Shown one piece after another: positions 37,064-49,120 of a stretch of 64,000 bases of DNA. This DNA is from Nemopilema nomurai. Its lineage: Eukaryota > Cnidaria > Scyphozoa > Rhizostomeae > Rhizostomatidae. The translations under genes and the position numbers were made by a program. Every line of letters starts with the position of its first letter. The stretch's first letter is position 1. The notes below the pieces were generated by a model. That model did no database searches. It was not told where the DNA came from and saw only the letters and a list, made by a program, of their open reading frames with translations. The stretch covers positions 1,544,420-1,608,419 of the forward strand of contig ML133422.1 in assembly GCA_003864495.1 (NCBI GenBank). Direction: 5' to 3'.

Positions 37064-40000
37064 TCAGCCTCTGACTACATTCAAAACTCTTGATTTTGCA
37101 TCCACAGCCTCGTTCTGAAGTGGATCCAGTGATACTGCGGTCTTCAGCCTCCTTATGAATTCAGCTTCCAACACCTCACCGTGGTACACGGTTAAAACCG
37201 GGGCACCTTTTTGCACCACCTCACCAACCTGACAGTGCAAGTGAATACCAACATTATGCATGACTGGCTCCCCCGGCTTCGTCCTCCCAGCGCCAATGGC
37301 TGACGTCACTTCCGCGCAGCAAAGTGAATCAATGGCAGTCACGACCCCACTGCTATCGGCCGTCACTGCTGTCTTGAACTCGGAAAGAGGCAGGGTTTCG
37401 TAAGCATCAGAAGAGCTGCAGAGCTTGGTCGAAACAGATGGGTCAACGCCTTGAGCTTCCATCATTTCTTTGAATTTCAACAATGCACTCCCGTTTTCCA
37501 AGGTTGATAGTATCATGCCATAGCCTTCTTCTGATGACGCGGCTTTGCCCGCCAGCAGCAAAAGTTCTCCACCTGTGTAATCGTAGTTAATTGAATTAAA
37601 TTAAATCAAATTATTCATTCGGATACAGTTACACAACCTTTAAAAGTATACCATTTCGAAGACTTTAATAGATACAAAGAACTACATAACAAATTGTTGA
37701 AATTGAAAATCAAGTCGTTTTCTCTAATCTAGTGTATCGAGTGAAACTTTTTCTGCTTCCCTTGGGAGGAAGGGGAGTCGAGGGCTAGGTTTCCCTAGTT
37801 ATGGCAGAGCTATGTTTTTTGTCCAAAATAGTTTATATCGATAAAATAGTCAAGTTTGATATCGATAAAGCTTCTCAATGATACACATGCCAAAACATAC
37901 AGTAACGTCATCCTCGCAACTAACTATGTATAGATAATATCAGCTTAAAAAACTATCAAGCATTTGACAAAAATAGCTTCACGTTTTGTTACATGCAAAC
38001 TTTGCCTTAACATTTGTGTTTACGCAAACAAAAATTCTTGTGTTCAATAGTCAAACACATCAACCACTAAAGCTGTCGTTCTGAAAAGCCCAAGTTCCCC
38101 CAACTATTGACGACATTGCCACTTCTGCAGATCATGCGTCTGCAAGCATCAATGCAAAATAGAAGTGGCCCAAAGAATGAGCCATGCGGTACACCTATCA
38201 AGCATCATATGAAGGCGTTATTTGACTGATTAGTTTCGTTATATGACGCTCTAATAAAAACATTTACGTATAAACAAAGAAGAAGGAAGAAGGAAGAAAA
38301 AATGAAGAAGGAAGGAGGAAGGAAGAAAGGACAGACGTAATTTTCTATCTTTGCAAGCCTGCTCTTTAGCATTCACCCAATCATGAGTCCCCTGATATGT
38401 GAATACCACAAAATAGGCTTGTAGAGGAATAAAACATACACTGTCTCTTTCCTTTACATTATATTCTGATACATTATATCTGGATATTTGGCAGGCAATT
38501 GAGGTTTTGCATATCAATAGTTCTAGACAGGGAGGTCATATATCTTGCAGCATACAGTTTATGTGAATCAAAACTACTTTTGATCCGCACAGCGTGAAGC
38601 ACTTCAAACGTATCAGCTTGGTGTAAAATTGCAATCTAAAGTTACAACCTTTTATAGAAAATGTGCTACAAACTCAGTGAATTAAAATCGAAATCTCAGA
38701 AGAAAACAATGCAGATGTTTTGTGATGGTTACGAAAACACATTTGGTTGGAAATCAATTGTTGAGACAATTAAACGCATCCAGATGAAACTTCAAGCCAA
38801 ACTATCATCATTGCTCCGCACACTCGGTAGGCCCAAGGTTTCGTAGATAAGCAAGAGCTGCCCAGAAACAATTACCAGATTCTCTATTTTGAAAGAAATA
38901 ACAGAATCGCCTAGGGTATTTTCATCATGTTACCTTGCTTGCAAACCAACTCTTTTAGGTCTGAAGGCCCTTTCCCACGGAGGCATTCTAATGTCTCTGC
39001 CACTTCAACAGAGTTTCCGATGGCCTTTCCGATTGGGTTATCCATTTCAGTGATAAACGCAGTTGTCTTTATTCCCAGGCCACTGCTTGCTGTGACCATT
39101 GCCTTTGCAAGTATGTCTGCAACTTCCCTTGTTTTGTTGAAACTGCCTTTACCACATTTGACATCAAGGACCAGTGCGCTTGGCTTTTCTGTTTACACAA
39201 AACACTGAAATTAAAACCTTTGGCAAAGCTTTCCTTCATTGGTTCTTTGGATATACCATAAAGTTTGAATTTGATAGATTTAGGCTACCTTAAAAGAACA
39301 CGTTTCTAGAAAATAAAAATAGAAAGATATGAATGCTGGTTAGTAGCTTTTCAAAGGGCTCGTTTTTATTTTTTCACTTTTAAAGGTTAATAGTGGCTAC
39401 AGGAACTGCTTTTCAAATTTTCAAATCATCTTGAACTCTATGCAAGCCCTCATCCATTATACAAAATATTTCATCATGCTAAACAAACTTTTTCAACATT
39501 GCAGTCTCTGTGAGTTGAAACCAATTTGTAGGTGAACTGCAAGTCAATTAGATACTGGATTCTTTTACTTTTTATTAATTAGATAGCCCATGTTAATAGG
39601 GTTGAGTTAATTTAAAATTACAAAATTAATGTCAAAAACTCGTAACTAAAATTAGACATCACATCAAAAATAATATAGCTTGAAACAGATAAATGCCCTT
39701 GAAACATACACGTTTTTCTTAACCATACTTTGTTTCTCTTCTTTTCTTACTTATTTATTTTTTTTGCAGCAAGTACCAGTTTTATACAAATAGGAGAAAA
39801 AATGGCAAAATCAAGTCAAACCCATTTTATTTGCTGTCCGTCTTCAATATTTACTTGATAAAAAATTGGACTTATAGTTAGAATTCTTAATCTTTAAGGT
39901 GCATGACAAAAAATTACTGGGGCATCAATCTCATCACTTATCATAAAATCATCTTTTATTGCAGAAGTTGCAGTTTAGACATCTTTTAGATTGCTGGATC

Positions 40001-43000
40001 TTTCCTTCTGTCAGGGGTCCTTTATTCAAATACCTTATTACTTATTATTCAACTTTGTATTTCTGCTTATTATTAAGTATATTGCTTATTGAGAGGGCCC
40101 TTCCTTCATAGAGTTAAAAAATTAATCTTCATTTTATGTACTTTCACCATTCTCGTGCACAAAAAATGCAGTAAAGGTCTTTTCTAAAATGCTAACAAGG
40201 CTTTTGATACACCAAAGATGTGTGCAAAGATATAAGGTGAGCATAGCTGACAAATCAAGCTCAAATAAAATCACCTGCAGCTTTTTTGGAAATAATAGAG
40301 CTTGCCACTAAAGGCACACAGGCAACTGTTCCAGTTATGTCTCGTATGCTGTAGAGGATTTTGTCTGCAGGAACAATTGATTCAGTCTGTCCTACTATAC
40401 AGCAGCCTACCTTCTCCATCATTTTCACAATCTCATTCTTTGTTAAACTTGTTCTAAATCCGGGAATGGACTCAAGCTTGTCAAGGGTCCCTCCTGTGAA
40501 TCCTAGCGATCGACCGGATATCATTGGAACCTGAAAGAAAAGAATTGACATACTTCAGCCTTTTGGGGCTCTTTAAAGCATAGTCATTAAATATGTTTTT
40601 ATGAATTCTAGCATTCTATGAGTATTCACTACTAAGTAATGAAAATGATATTTCTCAAATTTGCTATAAATGTCAACTTCTAATTTCTTTCGAAATTACA
40701 GTTTGCAAGAAAACATTTTAGATCTGCAGAGTTAGTATTACCGTAAATCCTCGAATTGGTTCCCCCCCTCGAATAAGCCCCCACCCTATAACTAAAAACT
40801 TTAATAAGCCCCCCTTTCGAATAAGCCCCCTCGATTTATTGATTTTCGACTCCTGAGGTTGCCTTTGGCATTTTAGTGAATTACCACAAAAATTTATCTT
40901 TTCGTTAATAATTTAATCAAATGTTACTTTATACTTTGATTATTTTTAATATTATGAAAAGAAAAAAAATTCAAAAATTATCTTTTTATGTGGCATGCTT
41001 CAGGTAATTTTATAAGCCCCCTCTCGAATAAGCCCCCCCCCTCCAATAAGCCCCCATCCAAAAGTCTCTAAAATAAATAAGCCCTCAGGGGTCTTATTCG
41101 AGGATTTATGGTCAATTTGAAACAGCTATCAATTCTTGTGTCATATAATTGAGACCTTTGTTCAATTTCTTGTGGGATCGCCTACTGTTTTTTCTCACAA
41201 TGTTGCTACTCAGTATCACAGAATTTTATTTTGCAACAAAGAATTTTAAAAAAGCTGTGCATTACAATATTTGACCTAAACAAAAGAGATAAGTAGCTGG
41301 CTACCAAGGTTCAAAGGTGAAAAAAGCACTGTACCTGTGTAAAATTGTCTCAGTGCAAAACATCCTGAGAGAAAATTTATTTCCCAGAAATAAATTGTGA
41401 AATTTTCCTTAATCTGATACAGCATTTCTGTTTTTCTTAACATCTGACCTAATTGCAGACTTAAGCTTGCATTTTATTTAGTACACAAATCTATTGACAT
41501 TACGTACGTGCGTTTCTTTGAACCATCTAAAATTGTCATTTTAAAGGTCCTTTATCATTACCCTGTATAACATAAAAACAAGGTACTTGTTAGCTGATTC
41601 AAGCGATCTGAAGAAATGACAGCGTTTTAAGTGTGAAATTGCCAAGTTTAGGCTTCTTCCTCTCAGCCAGGCAACAACAACAGGAACTCAATCGTCTCGC
41701 AAAATTCTAAGTCATGCTGTTTATGTACAGTCATTACCAGACCACAGGGCTTGGCTTTTTAAAGATGGGTCAAAATATGGCTAAGGCATTGACCTGTACA
41801 AGGACGTAGGAAGTAGTTTCGAAACGGGGGCGAGTAGGGTCACATGTTTTGAAGGGCACTTCGCACCAAGCCCCTGAAGTCTCAAATCTCCAGGAAATCT
41901 GCTACAGATAGTCGTGTTTAGTTGTGAAAGGTTGCGAGGTTAAATAATCCGTAGAAATTCGTCAACTGAAATGGGGGGACCTTGAAAAAGCCCATTGCTT
42001 TTGCTCATGTTCCTAGTACGACTTCGGCATTAAAAGAGGCCGTTTTTTCGAAGATCAGACAGGAGAGGGTGCTTATCTCAAATGCTCAAGTGTGGGCACG
42101 TGTCCTCTGGTTCCTATGTCATCGAGGCACCTTTGCTTTCTCTGGAACGCAGGCATGGTATAAGCTGTACCGAGGTCGAACGCACCATACAGGCACCGCG
42201 GAGCAGGCTTTAGCCCCCCCCCCCCAGTTTTTGCAAAAAAATGCCAAATAATAAGTAATAAACTACCTAAAAGCCTCTTTTTTAATGGTTTTAGCCACCC
42301 CCCCCCCCCCATTTTTTTAGACCAACCACCTTTCTCAACGCTCCGCGGTGCCTGCCATATGAAGAGGTTCTGTCTTTAAGTTGAAACTTCCTGAAGAGTA
42401 CTCCTTTGTTAAATATCCCTTTATAACTAGGTCTCTTCGTAAAGGTGAATTTTCTAAAGGTACCCAACGTGAAACGCAAAGGGGGTGTCCCTGCGATGAC
42501 ATTAACAGACTCCATGGGCGAAGGGGCGAAGGGGCGGGACGGCCTGCAGGGTGTAGGGGGCATGACACCCTCCCATGTATTATCTCTATTTGCCAAATGA
42601 ACACTCTATTCAATAAAACGGTGCGTCGGTTAGGAAACTTAGCCGTAAAATAGTAGGCTAACGGCAGTTTCACTTTCTACACCCTCTCCTACCAACATAG
42701 AGTATTATCTGCCTTTGCCTATGCTTAACAAGCGTTCACAGAGTTACGAAAACATTACAGTTGCACGGCTCTGACCCGAGGAAGGTCCTCGAAAAACAAT
42801 AGCAGGTTCTATGACACACCTAAGTCACGCCCAATTTCCATTGTTTTGTGAGGGAAGTTTTCGTTCTAGAATGCTTTTGTCTGCAGTCTGGAGGAAGTTT
42901 AATAACTTTCTGGACTCTGACTGTTCGATGTTCAAAACGGAGGAACCTGGTCCGACTGCTGCGAAGTCTGGACAACTCCCAGGGTTACGGGTGCTTCTGC

Positions 43001-43978
43001 CAGATGTCCCGTCGACTAACCATAGCAAAACCTTTGCAAAAGCAAATCTTAGCCTTGAAACGAATGCCTTTCCATTAGGTACCTATGGAGGACTTGGGTA
43101 CCAACAAGAAAGCGTCCGTATCATTGAATTTTCGGCCTGGAATCTACCGGGTTAATGATCAGCTTCTCGTTATGATGATTTATTTAAGGTAGAGTGTTTC
43201 CCAAGACATCCGTCAAACGGACTAAACTTAGGTTCAATCCTTTACTGAAAGCAAAATATGCTTAAGATTCTAGATCAAACCTTTCATCACACGCAACGTT
43301 AATGATGTAGCAGTATCGTGGAAGGAACAAACCATAAGATAGAATACCTTAAGCCCATTTGATCTACGACTTTCTCTCTTGCCAGCTCGAGTGTAGCGTG
43401 TACGATTAGTTCATTTTACCTGTTCCTTCTTTTTTGTTTCAATGGCGTACATTATAGTGAATACAGTCTATCGTTATGGTTCAGGTAATAATGCGTAATG
43501 AAATAAATGACACGATTCGCGCGTATCTGCGGCGAACCGTGTAGCAGTTAGTATACAAACATTATGTACACAAACATGCATGCAATTTTACAAACAAACT
43601 GATGTCTGTATGTCAGTTTTTATTTAGATTTTCAATGCTCCCTACCTTCAAGCCGCAAGCAGCCAGTGCAGGCGCGAGTGGGAGACTAACTTTGTCGCCA
43701 ACACCTCCAGTTGAATGCTTGTCCACGACCAGGTGTTTCCATTCCTCTGGCCATGAAAATATCTCACCGGAGTTCAGCATGGAATTAGTTAGGCCAATTG
43801 TTTCGTCGTGGTTCATCCCTTTAAGGAAGATTGCCATGAGCATAGCACCAAGCTGGGAATCGTGAACATGGCCTTGCACGACACCTCGAATGAAATGGGC
43901 GATTTGATCTGTACTGAGGTCTCCACCATCTCTTTTGATACCAATCAAGTCGGGGTAGCGTAAAGAAGAGTGCGCCAT
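37064..43978 (-). CDS. TYMP: Thymidine phosphorylase
   Basis: Four exons: 43646-43978 (ATG at 43978), 40275-40530, 38934-39188, 37064-37572 (stop TGA). They sum to 450 aa, the usual family length, with intron phases 0, 1 and 1. The enzyme cleaves thymidine with phosphate to thymine and 2-deoxyribose-1-phosphate (pyrimidine salvage; cytosol). Visible: the N-terminal all-alpha segment with LSTDQIAHFIRGVV; the phosphate/nucleoside loop KHSTGGVGDKVSL; the signature SGRSLGFTGGTLDKLE, with Ser where the family usually has Gly or Ala; SIVPADKILYSIRDITGTV; the LVLDVKCGKGSF stretch with the active-site lysine; and a C-terminal alpha/beta domain ending in a basic VVRG. The start codon lies in AAGATGGCGC, a YY1-like context. 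Intron 1 (3.1 kb) holds several transposon remnants. Confidence 0.96.
38280..38335. repeat. GAA/GGAA-type microsatellite in TYMP intron 3
   Basis: Purine-rich GAAGGAA/GAAGAA repeats, between TYMP exons 4 and 3. Confidence 0.7.
40741..41111. mobile_element. 371-bp MITE in TYMP intron 1 (AATAAGCCCCC-rich)
   Basis: The left end CCGTAAATCCTCGAAT mirrors the right end ATTCGAGGATTTATGG (one mismatch). Flanking trinucleotides are TTA and TCA. Both subterminal parts carry tandem TCGAATAAGCCCCC motifs. Non-coding. A three-base target would suit a PIF/Harbinger-type element, but the two copies differ, so the class is open. Confidence 0.75.
42190..42354. mobile_element. 165-bp MITE with perfect 15-bp TIRs in TYMP intron 1
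   Basis: CAGGCACCGCGGAGC at the left and its exact complement GCTCCGCGGTGCCTG at the right, flanked by CCATA on both sides (42185-42189, 42355-42359). The interior is two CCCCCC-run blocks around AT-rich DNA. The CAG-start end resembles hAT, although a 5-bp duplication is short for that class. Confidence 0.8.
42750..42917 (+). repeat. Dispersed repeat, copy 2 (shared with 6690-6853)
   Basis: Same sequence blocks and orientation as the copy at 6690-6853, ending at TTCTGGACTCTG, after which the flanks differ. It lies in TYMP intron 1. Confidence 0.75.
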
Positions 43979-45376
43979 CTTGAGAAAGTCCTAGCCACGT
44001 GTCCGCAGTTTTCTATGTGGTTAACAACGAAGTGGTTTATGTGGTGAAGTAAACAAGCAATCTGGCACTGCGTCAAGTATCGTCTTTAGTCTTGCGTTCA
44101 GTGTGACCTGGAGAGCTGATCCGCTCTTTTATATGTTCAGAAAGTGTAATACCAAGAACTGATACGTGTTAAGAAATTCAATGATTATGTTCCTTGTTAA
44201 AAGAACGGGCTTCTCGGCTTTTTGAGTAATGGACTAATCCATTCTCTTCCTCCGAAGAAAAGGTCGGGCTGACATGGCACTGTGGAAAGTAGACGGGGGC
44301 TTCAGTGAGATGCCAATTTTGACGACTGAAAGTCGAATCGTAACCTGGAAACAATGCTATTAGCCACAGCTTTAGTGTAGTTTGGAAATTCATGGTCAAG
44401 ATGACAAAGGATTGTTCGTTGGTTTTAATCAAATTAGCCTGGACTCAAAAACCCCACCCAAAGTAACTAGACCAACCTTTCTTTATAAGTTCTTAGCTAT
44501 CACCCATGTCATTTTTCTCAGGAATTTGAAGAATAAAGACGCAGTTGCAAATGGCAAATGCGGGGGACAAATGTATATCCGTGCATATGTGAAATGGACG
44601 GCCAAACCTAAGGATGAACGGGCAGTTATGTAGAAAAATGAAGAATAAGACCAATAAGCTTACCCCCGGATGCAAATAATGCTACGAACGGATCTATTGG
44701 CCCTCTCTAGTCAGTAGAGTTCGCTGTCAGAATCGCAGGTTTCTCTTTAGAAATAATCCTAGTAATCTGCTCCCACGCTTTCAGTTTTAAAAGCGCATTT
44801 ACAATAGTTATTTGAGAAAGAATAATTTTTCCCAACAGCTTAACTTCGAATTTTTACCCTGGCAGGTCAAGGTCTGTGATTTTTACAACACGTTCACGAT
44901 GGGCCTATCTTGTAGACTCTTTAAATTTGTGTTGAGTTTGATTGGAAATACATTATCTGGACATGCTTCGTGTTGATGGACCAATTTGTTCCCAAGCCCA
45001 CACGTGCTCAAGGTCTTCAAAGTGATTTGCATCTGACACCAACCTTGGTATAACAACACTGGTCTCGGAAATCTTTTCAGGCTTTCACACTGAGTCACAG
45101 TGTCCTGGGCAACCTCTTATTATAACATATTGCATCAGTCATTGCTTTGTTGACTAATGTATTCGACTTGTATTCGACTTGTAATGAAGTTGAAATCCTC
45201 GGTTTCCAAGAATTGTCACAGGAAGTAACGAAGTTTCCTTTCCAAAACAAAAACCCTTAGAAACGAGAGAAGAGCCTCGTTGTGAAGTGGCTGTGCAGGT
45301 TGCCATGGAAAACTAGAAAGCTTGGCCTAACTCGACCAACAACTCTTTAGGAAGCCAGTACGAAATCTTGATCAAG
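43979..45376. other. Intergenic region between two divergent genes
   Basis: It should hold the TYMP promoter (leftwards) and the promoter of the 147-aa gene (rightwards). No exon is supported inside. Confidence 0.4.
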
Positions 45377-45820
45377 ATGAATCAAATGGAGCACAACGTG
45401 AAAATTAAGGACTACAAAAAGGACTTGAACCCTAGTCCACTGAAAACCTATCTTAGCCAACTGAATTATGCAAAAAACTATCCGTCGAAGAAGGAACAAG
45501 ACAGGTTAATGGAGCGTTTTTCTGAGTACCATTGGGAGCGCCAGAATGTTTTGACGGTGGAAGGGCACCAGGATCGCATGGGGGTTTTACGACACCACGC
45601 CGATCAACTTGAAGAGAGACAAAACAGAGAGATAAGTGAATATGAGAATTATAGAATTCGCCATTTAGAAGGAATCAAGGACAATATTGAAACATCCAGA
45701 GAAAGGTTTTTCAGACGGAGTGAACTTGAAAGAGCGAAGAACATCGAAGAATTTGGTGACAATCGAGAGATGAAGCCTCTGTATAAGATCATCAATGATG
45801 GTGTTCCAACGAGATACTGA
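45377..45820 (+). CDS. Intronless 147-aa coiled-coil protein, function unknown
   Basis: ATG at 45377 (AAGATGAATC) to TGA at 45818-45820, with AATAAA only 10 nt later. The protein is highly charged and almost wholly helical in pattern. It runs from KIKDYKKDLNPSPLKTYL through RFSEYHWERQNVL and QLEERQNREISEYENYRI to MKPLYKIINDGVPTRY. There are no membrane segments and no cysteines. The short, Arg/Glu/Tyr-rich, intronless layout resembles small ciliary or sperm-axoneme proteins, but I recognise no named family and that role is a guess. An in-frame TTG nine bases upstream is not the likely start. Confidence 0.75.
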   Translation: MNQMEHNVKIKDYKKDLNPSPLKTYLSQLNYAKNYPSKKEQDRLMERFSEYHWERQNVLTVEGHQDRMGVLRHHADQLEERQNREISEYENYRIRHLEGIKDNIETSRERFFRRSELERAKNIEEFGDNREMKPLYKIINDGVPTRY

Positions 45821-45829
45821 TTACAAATC

Positions 45830-45835
45830 AATAAA
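45830..45835 (+). other. Polyadenylation signal of the 147-aa gene
   Basis: AATAAA in AATCAATAAATTTTC, 10 nt past the stop codon, giving a very short 3'UTR. Confidence 0.6.
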
Positions 45836-47600
45836 TTTTCTCATTTGTCGTGAAATGTAAGTAAGCATGGTTGTTTGTAGATTCAACCACAATTAGAACA
45901 CACTGCTTATTTATCCTGGCTATTGTCCTTTGACTAAAAATTTAATTCCGAGGGCTCGCAACAAATTGCAGTTGAAGAGTATTTAGTCAAACTTTAAGAT
46001 GTAATCTGGAGTCATTTTTATAGTATTCACTAGTACCCTGTAATGCCCACAAGTATAATTTTACTTTTTATTCTATAACATCAAATAACATGTATTTTCA
46101 CACCATAATTGTAATTTTTAAGACTATTTAGAAAGATCACTTTTGTAAATTACCTTGCTTATATATTACATGTTGTAAAGCTAGAAAACTTCCAGTGTCT
46201 TGTGTAGTTTCTATCCTTTTCAATTTTCGGGTGAAAGTTCTCAAATATGCTCTAGCATTTCAGTAAATGACAATTGCTTATATTTTCTTAGACTAAAGCT
46301 ACTTGCAATTGTCTTCATATTGAATTTCAAGCTCTGTAGAGCAAGTATAATTAGCCTTCCAAAAAAAGTTTTAAAATATGCTGTTTTGTGTACCTTTGAG
46401 GATATAATGAAATTAATAACTGCAAAAACATGCAAGGAGATGAAAGAAAATGCAATCTTAATGAATAGCCAGAATGCAGATATGATTTGAAGAAAATGTT
46501 TTTAATGCATTCAGTTCAATATTTATTACATAAATCAACATTTATCAGTCTTTATGGCTTAGCATCAGCAAAAACCAAAGACAAAAACTAAGCTAGGCTC
46601 CAGTTGTTTGGATTAGAACATAAACTTGCCTGTGTGGCATTGATAGAAAATTCCTGAATTTCATTCTGGCCCTAACATTGTTTACGATTTCTTATGTTCT
46701 TATGTCAAGTGATACAATGCTTGTAAAACTTGTAATTCTTCTTTCTAGCAATTTCTCGGAACTTGTAATTCTTTTTGTTTTAATTTGGCAAAATCATTTA
46801 TGCATTGGAAATAATCATTTTTTTAGTTGTGTTTTAGATTCATGAGAGGGTAGTCAGGATATTTTGCTCCTCCTACTCCTGGTATTCTCATCGTAGTGTT
46901 GTGTAGTAATTCCGTTAGTGAACAATTCATCATTGTAAACTTTTATATGGCAGAAAATAATAGACAGTAAACGGGGAAATCAAGTAACACGCTGAAACAT
47001 TTGTTCATACTGTTTCACTTATCTAGAACTTCTGAAGACTTACGGGTTGCTTATGTGCCGTATTGCTAGCTAGACAAACAACAACAAGCCTGTCGCAAGA
47101 TGTTTCCCAGAGAAAATAAACGACCTGTTACAAACCAGCAATACAGTAAGCCTGAATGCACCAGGTCAATAATTACTTTGAAATCAGGCACGCTTGGTTA
47201 GTTTTCAGCGAGCCCCTTATCTAAGATTCGGAAAGAGCGTTGCGAATTTGATTGTGAAAAGCTTTGCTTAGGAAGAACAAAGACAATGTGGGCATGCCAA
47301 ACAATTGTTGTCGAAGTAGATGATTGTATCACGCAACGATAACGAAAAGCAGAGTAAACCTGATGCAAAAACAAGGATAGTATCCGTAAATATTTGTCCT
47401 ACCTGCCATATTGAAAGAACAGGGTATTACAGCATAAACCCGTAAACCTCCGGTGCTGTTGGAGAAGTTACACAGAGCTTCCGAAGGAGCACAAGTTACA
47501 CAGAGTTTTACTCCATTCTCCATATTGGTCTAATTACACAAAGTTTTATCACAAGGGAAATGTATCTTTACGTGGAAGATGCATTCTTCGAAGCTTGTCG
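45836..47600. other. AT-rich intergenic stretch
   Basis: No exon, RNA gene or repeat recognised. It is probably the 3' flank of the 147-aa gene and the upstream region of the secreted gene at 47675. Confidence 0.35.
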
Positions 47601-47603
47601 GAG

Positions 47604-47611
47604 GATAAAAA
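47604..47611 (+). promoter_or_regulatory. TATA-like element of the His/Tyr-rich secreted gene
   Basis: ATAAAAAG in GGAGGATAAAAAGAG, about 70 nt before the ATG at 47675; a start site near 47635 is inferred. Confidence 0.35.
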
Positions 47612-47674
47612 GAGTGGCTTAGATTTTGCACTAATGGTTGGAATACTCTTTGCAGTCTCTTTTGGATAATTTTC

Positions 47675-48307
47675 ATGATGAAGTCGCTGCTGCTAGTTTT
47701 AACACTATTGGCAATGTACAGTTTTGGGGCAACAGCTCCGATTTCTCCAGTTCTTATGGCTAAAATAATGGCATTGCTAAAGTCTGCCAAGGATGCATCG
47801 CCAAAGGCGGAGAACAATGAAAAGGGGGCAAATGGCGAAGAGAGGAGTGCAGAAAAGGGGAGTGCAGAAAAGGGGAGCCAGCCAACCCACTTTCATATGG
47901 ACGATAGGTCGCCAGAAATTGAAGTTAAGACTAGCGATCAGGGGATCGATATCAAAGCCAAGCCAGCGTCTTTGCAAGTGGAATCGATTCCCGAGGAAGT
48001 ACGCCGAATTAAAGAAGTAGAACAAATTGAACACGTGCCTGTGATGGCCAATATGCCTCGGCTTTTCATGACACCACCGGAAGTAGTGCATCCGATTCAG
48101 CCTGTGTACTACGGAGGAGATATACACAACTACCACTTCCATCACTTTAGTCGTTACGATCATCCCCTCGATCAGCCCTTTAATTACTACCCCTACCGTC
48201 ATTTTCACAGACACTTCCATGGCCCGTATGATGACTATGGCTATAAGAAGGGACACATTCCCGCAAAAATAAAGCGAAAAGAAAGAAAAGCAGTAAAGAA
48301 GGGATGA
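47675..48307 (+). CDS. Secreted His/Tyr-rich 210-aa protein, unknown family
   Basis: Single open frame from ATGATGAAG to TGA. Residues 1-21 form a clean signal peptide (LLLVLTLLAMYSFGATA). Next come a lysine/glutamate-rich part with a duplicated SAEKG unit (the DNA repeats AGTGCAGAAAAGGGG), a charged middle (IPEEVRRIKEVEQIEH), and an aromatic C-terminal third with HNYHFHHF, YYPYRHFHRHFHGPY and DDYGYKKG, ending in a basic KIKRKERKAVKKG tail. There are 14 histidines and no cysteines after the signal peptide. It is therefore an extracellular, disulphide-free, possibly metal-binding or matrix protein. The tail has dibasic sites and ends in Gly, which could allow processing. No family is recognised. 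ATTAAA at about 48355 may be its poly(A) signal. Confidence 0.8.
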   Translation: MMKSLLLVLTLLAMYSFGATAPISPVLMAKIMALLKSAKDASPKAENNEKGANGEERSAEKGSAEKGSQPTHFHMDDRSPEIEVKTSDQGIDIKAKPASLQVESIPEEVRRIKEVEQIEHVPVMANMPRLFMTPPEVVHPIQPVYYGGDIHNYHFHHFSRYDHPLDQPFNYYPYRHFHRHFHGPYDDYGYKKGHIPAKIKRKERKAVKKG

Positions 48308-48359
48308 ATGAATAGAAAAACTGTTAACTGAAGTTGAAAAATGAAAAACTGAAGAATTA

Positions 48360-49120
48360 AAAGACTTTATTAGTTCTATCAACCTAACCTTTCAAAATTG
48401 TCATCCTAATCAATATAATAACCTTGTAGAAGAAAATCAAAATGATAAAAATCTAATTGTATTTTAAACTATTTAGTTTCTTTGATTCCTGGCTTTGTAT
48501 TTATCTTGCTGAAAATCAAGGCATATGAATATGTAGATAGACAGACAAACTGTTTTATGACTTCTTTTTAGCAAATATCTCACGCAAAAGAGAATATTTG
48601 CCTATTTTGCACTGCTTTATCTTGGAATTGCCTCTTAGCAGCACATATTCCAATATATAATATTAAAATATAACAAGGGGTAGTTTCAAATTCTGTGACA
48701 ACCGATTTTGTGCATCACAAAATTACGCTCAAAGGAAATAATATTACTATTTTAAAAAATTTTTGATGAAAACAAATGATATTGTTTTGTTCATTATAAG
48801 CGATGAACTGAGAAATCACGAAACAGGAACTCGAATGCTTAAATATTTTTGGCCTTAACGTAAAAGAAATTTCAATGAATTTGAAGCTACATAACCATGA
48901 ATGCAATATTTTTTATCCAAAAAAGCAAACTGTGACATTTGTGTCTTATAAGACTTTTTCCTTATTGTTAATCATCTTGGTATGTTCTGAGAAAGAGAGT
49001 CCAATGCTTTCGTGTAGAATGTATAGTTATGACAAAAACTTGCTCCATAGCCATCTATGTTTTCTTTGCATTCTCTAAAAATCTAAGTTTAATAACTTAT
49101 AATAGCTATGAATTGCGTAA
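48360..49120. other. Non-coding stretch
   Basis: AT-rich, nothing recognised. Confidence 0.3.

Noticed and set aside
47777..48382. 201-codon minus-strand frame
   Set aside because: Antisense shadow of the secreted His/Tyr-rich protein; it has no coherent domain.
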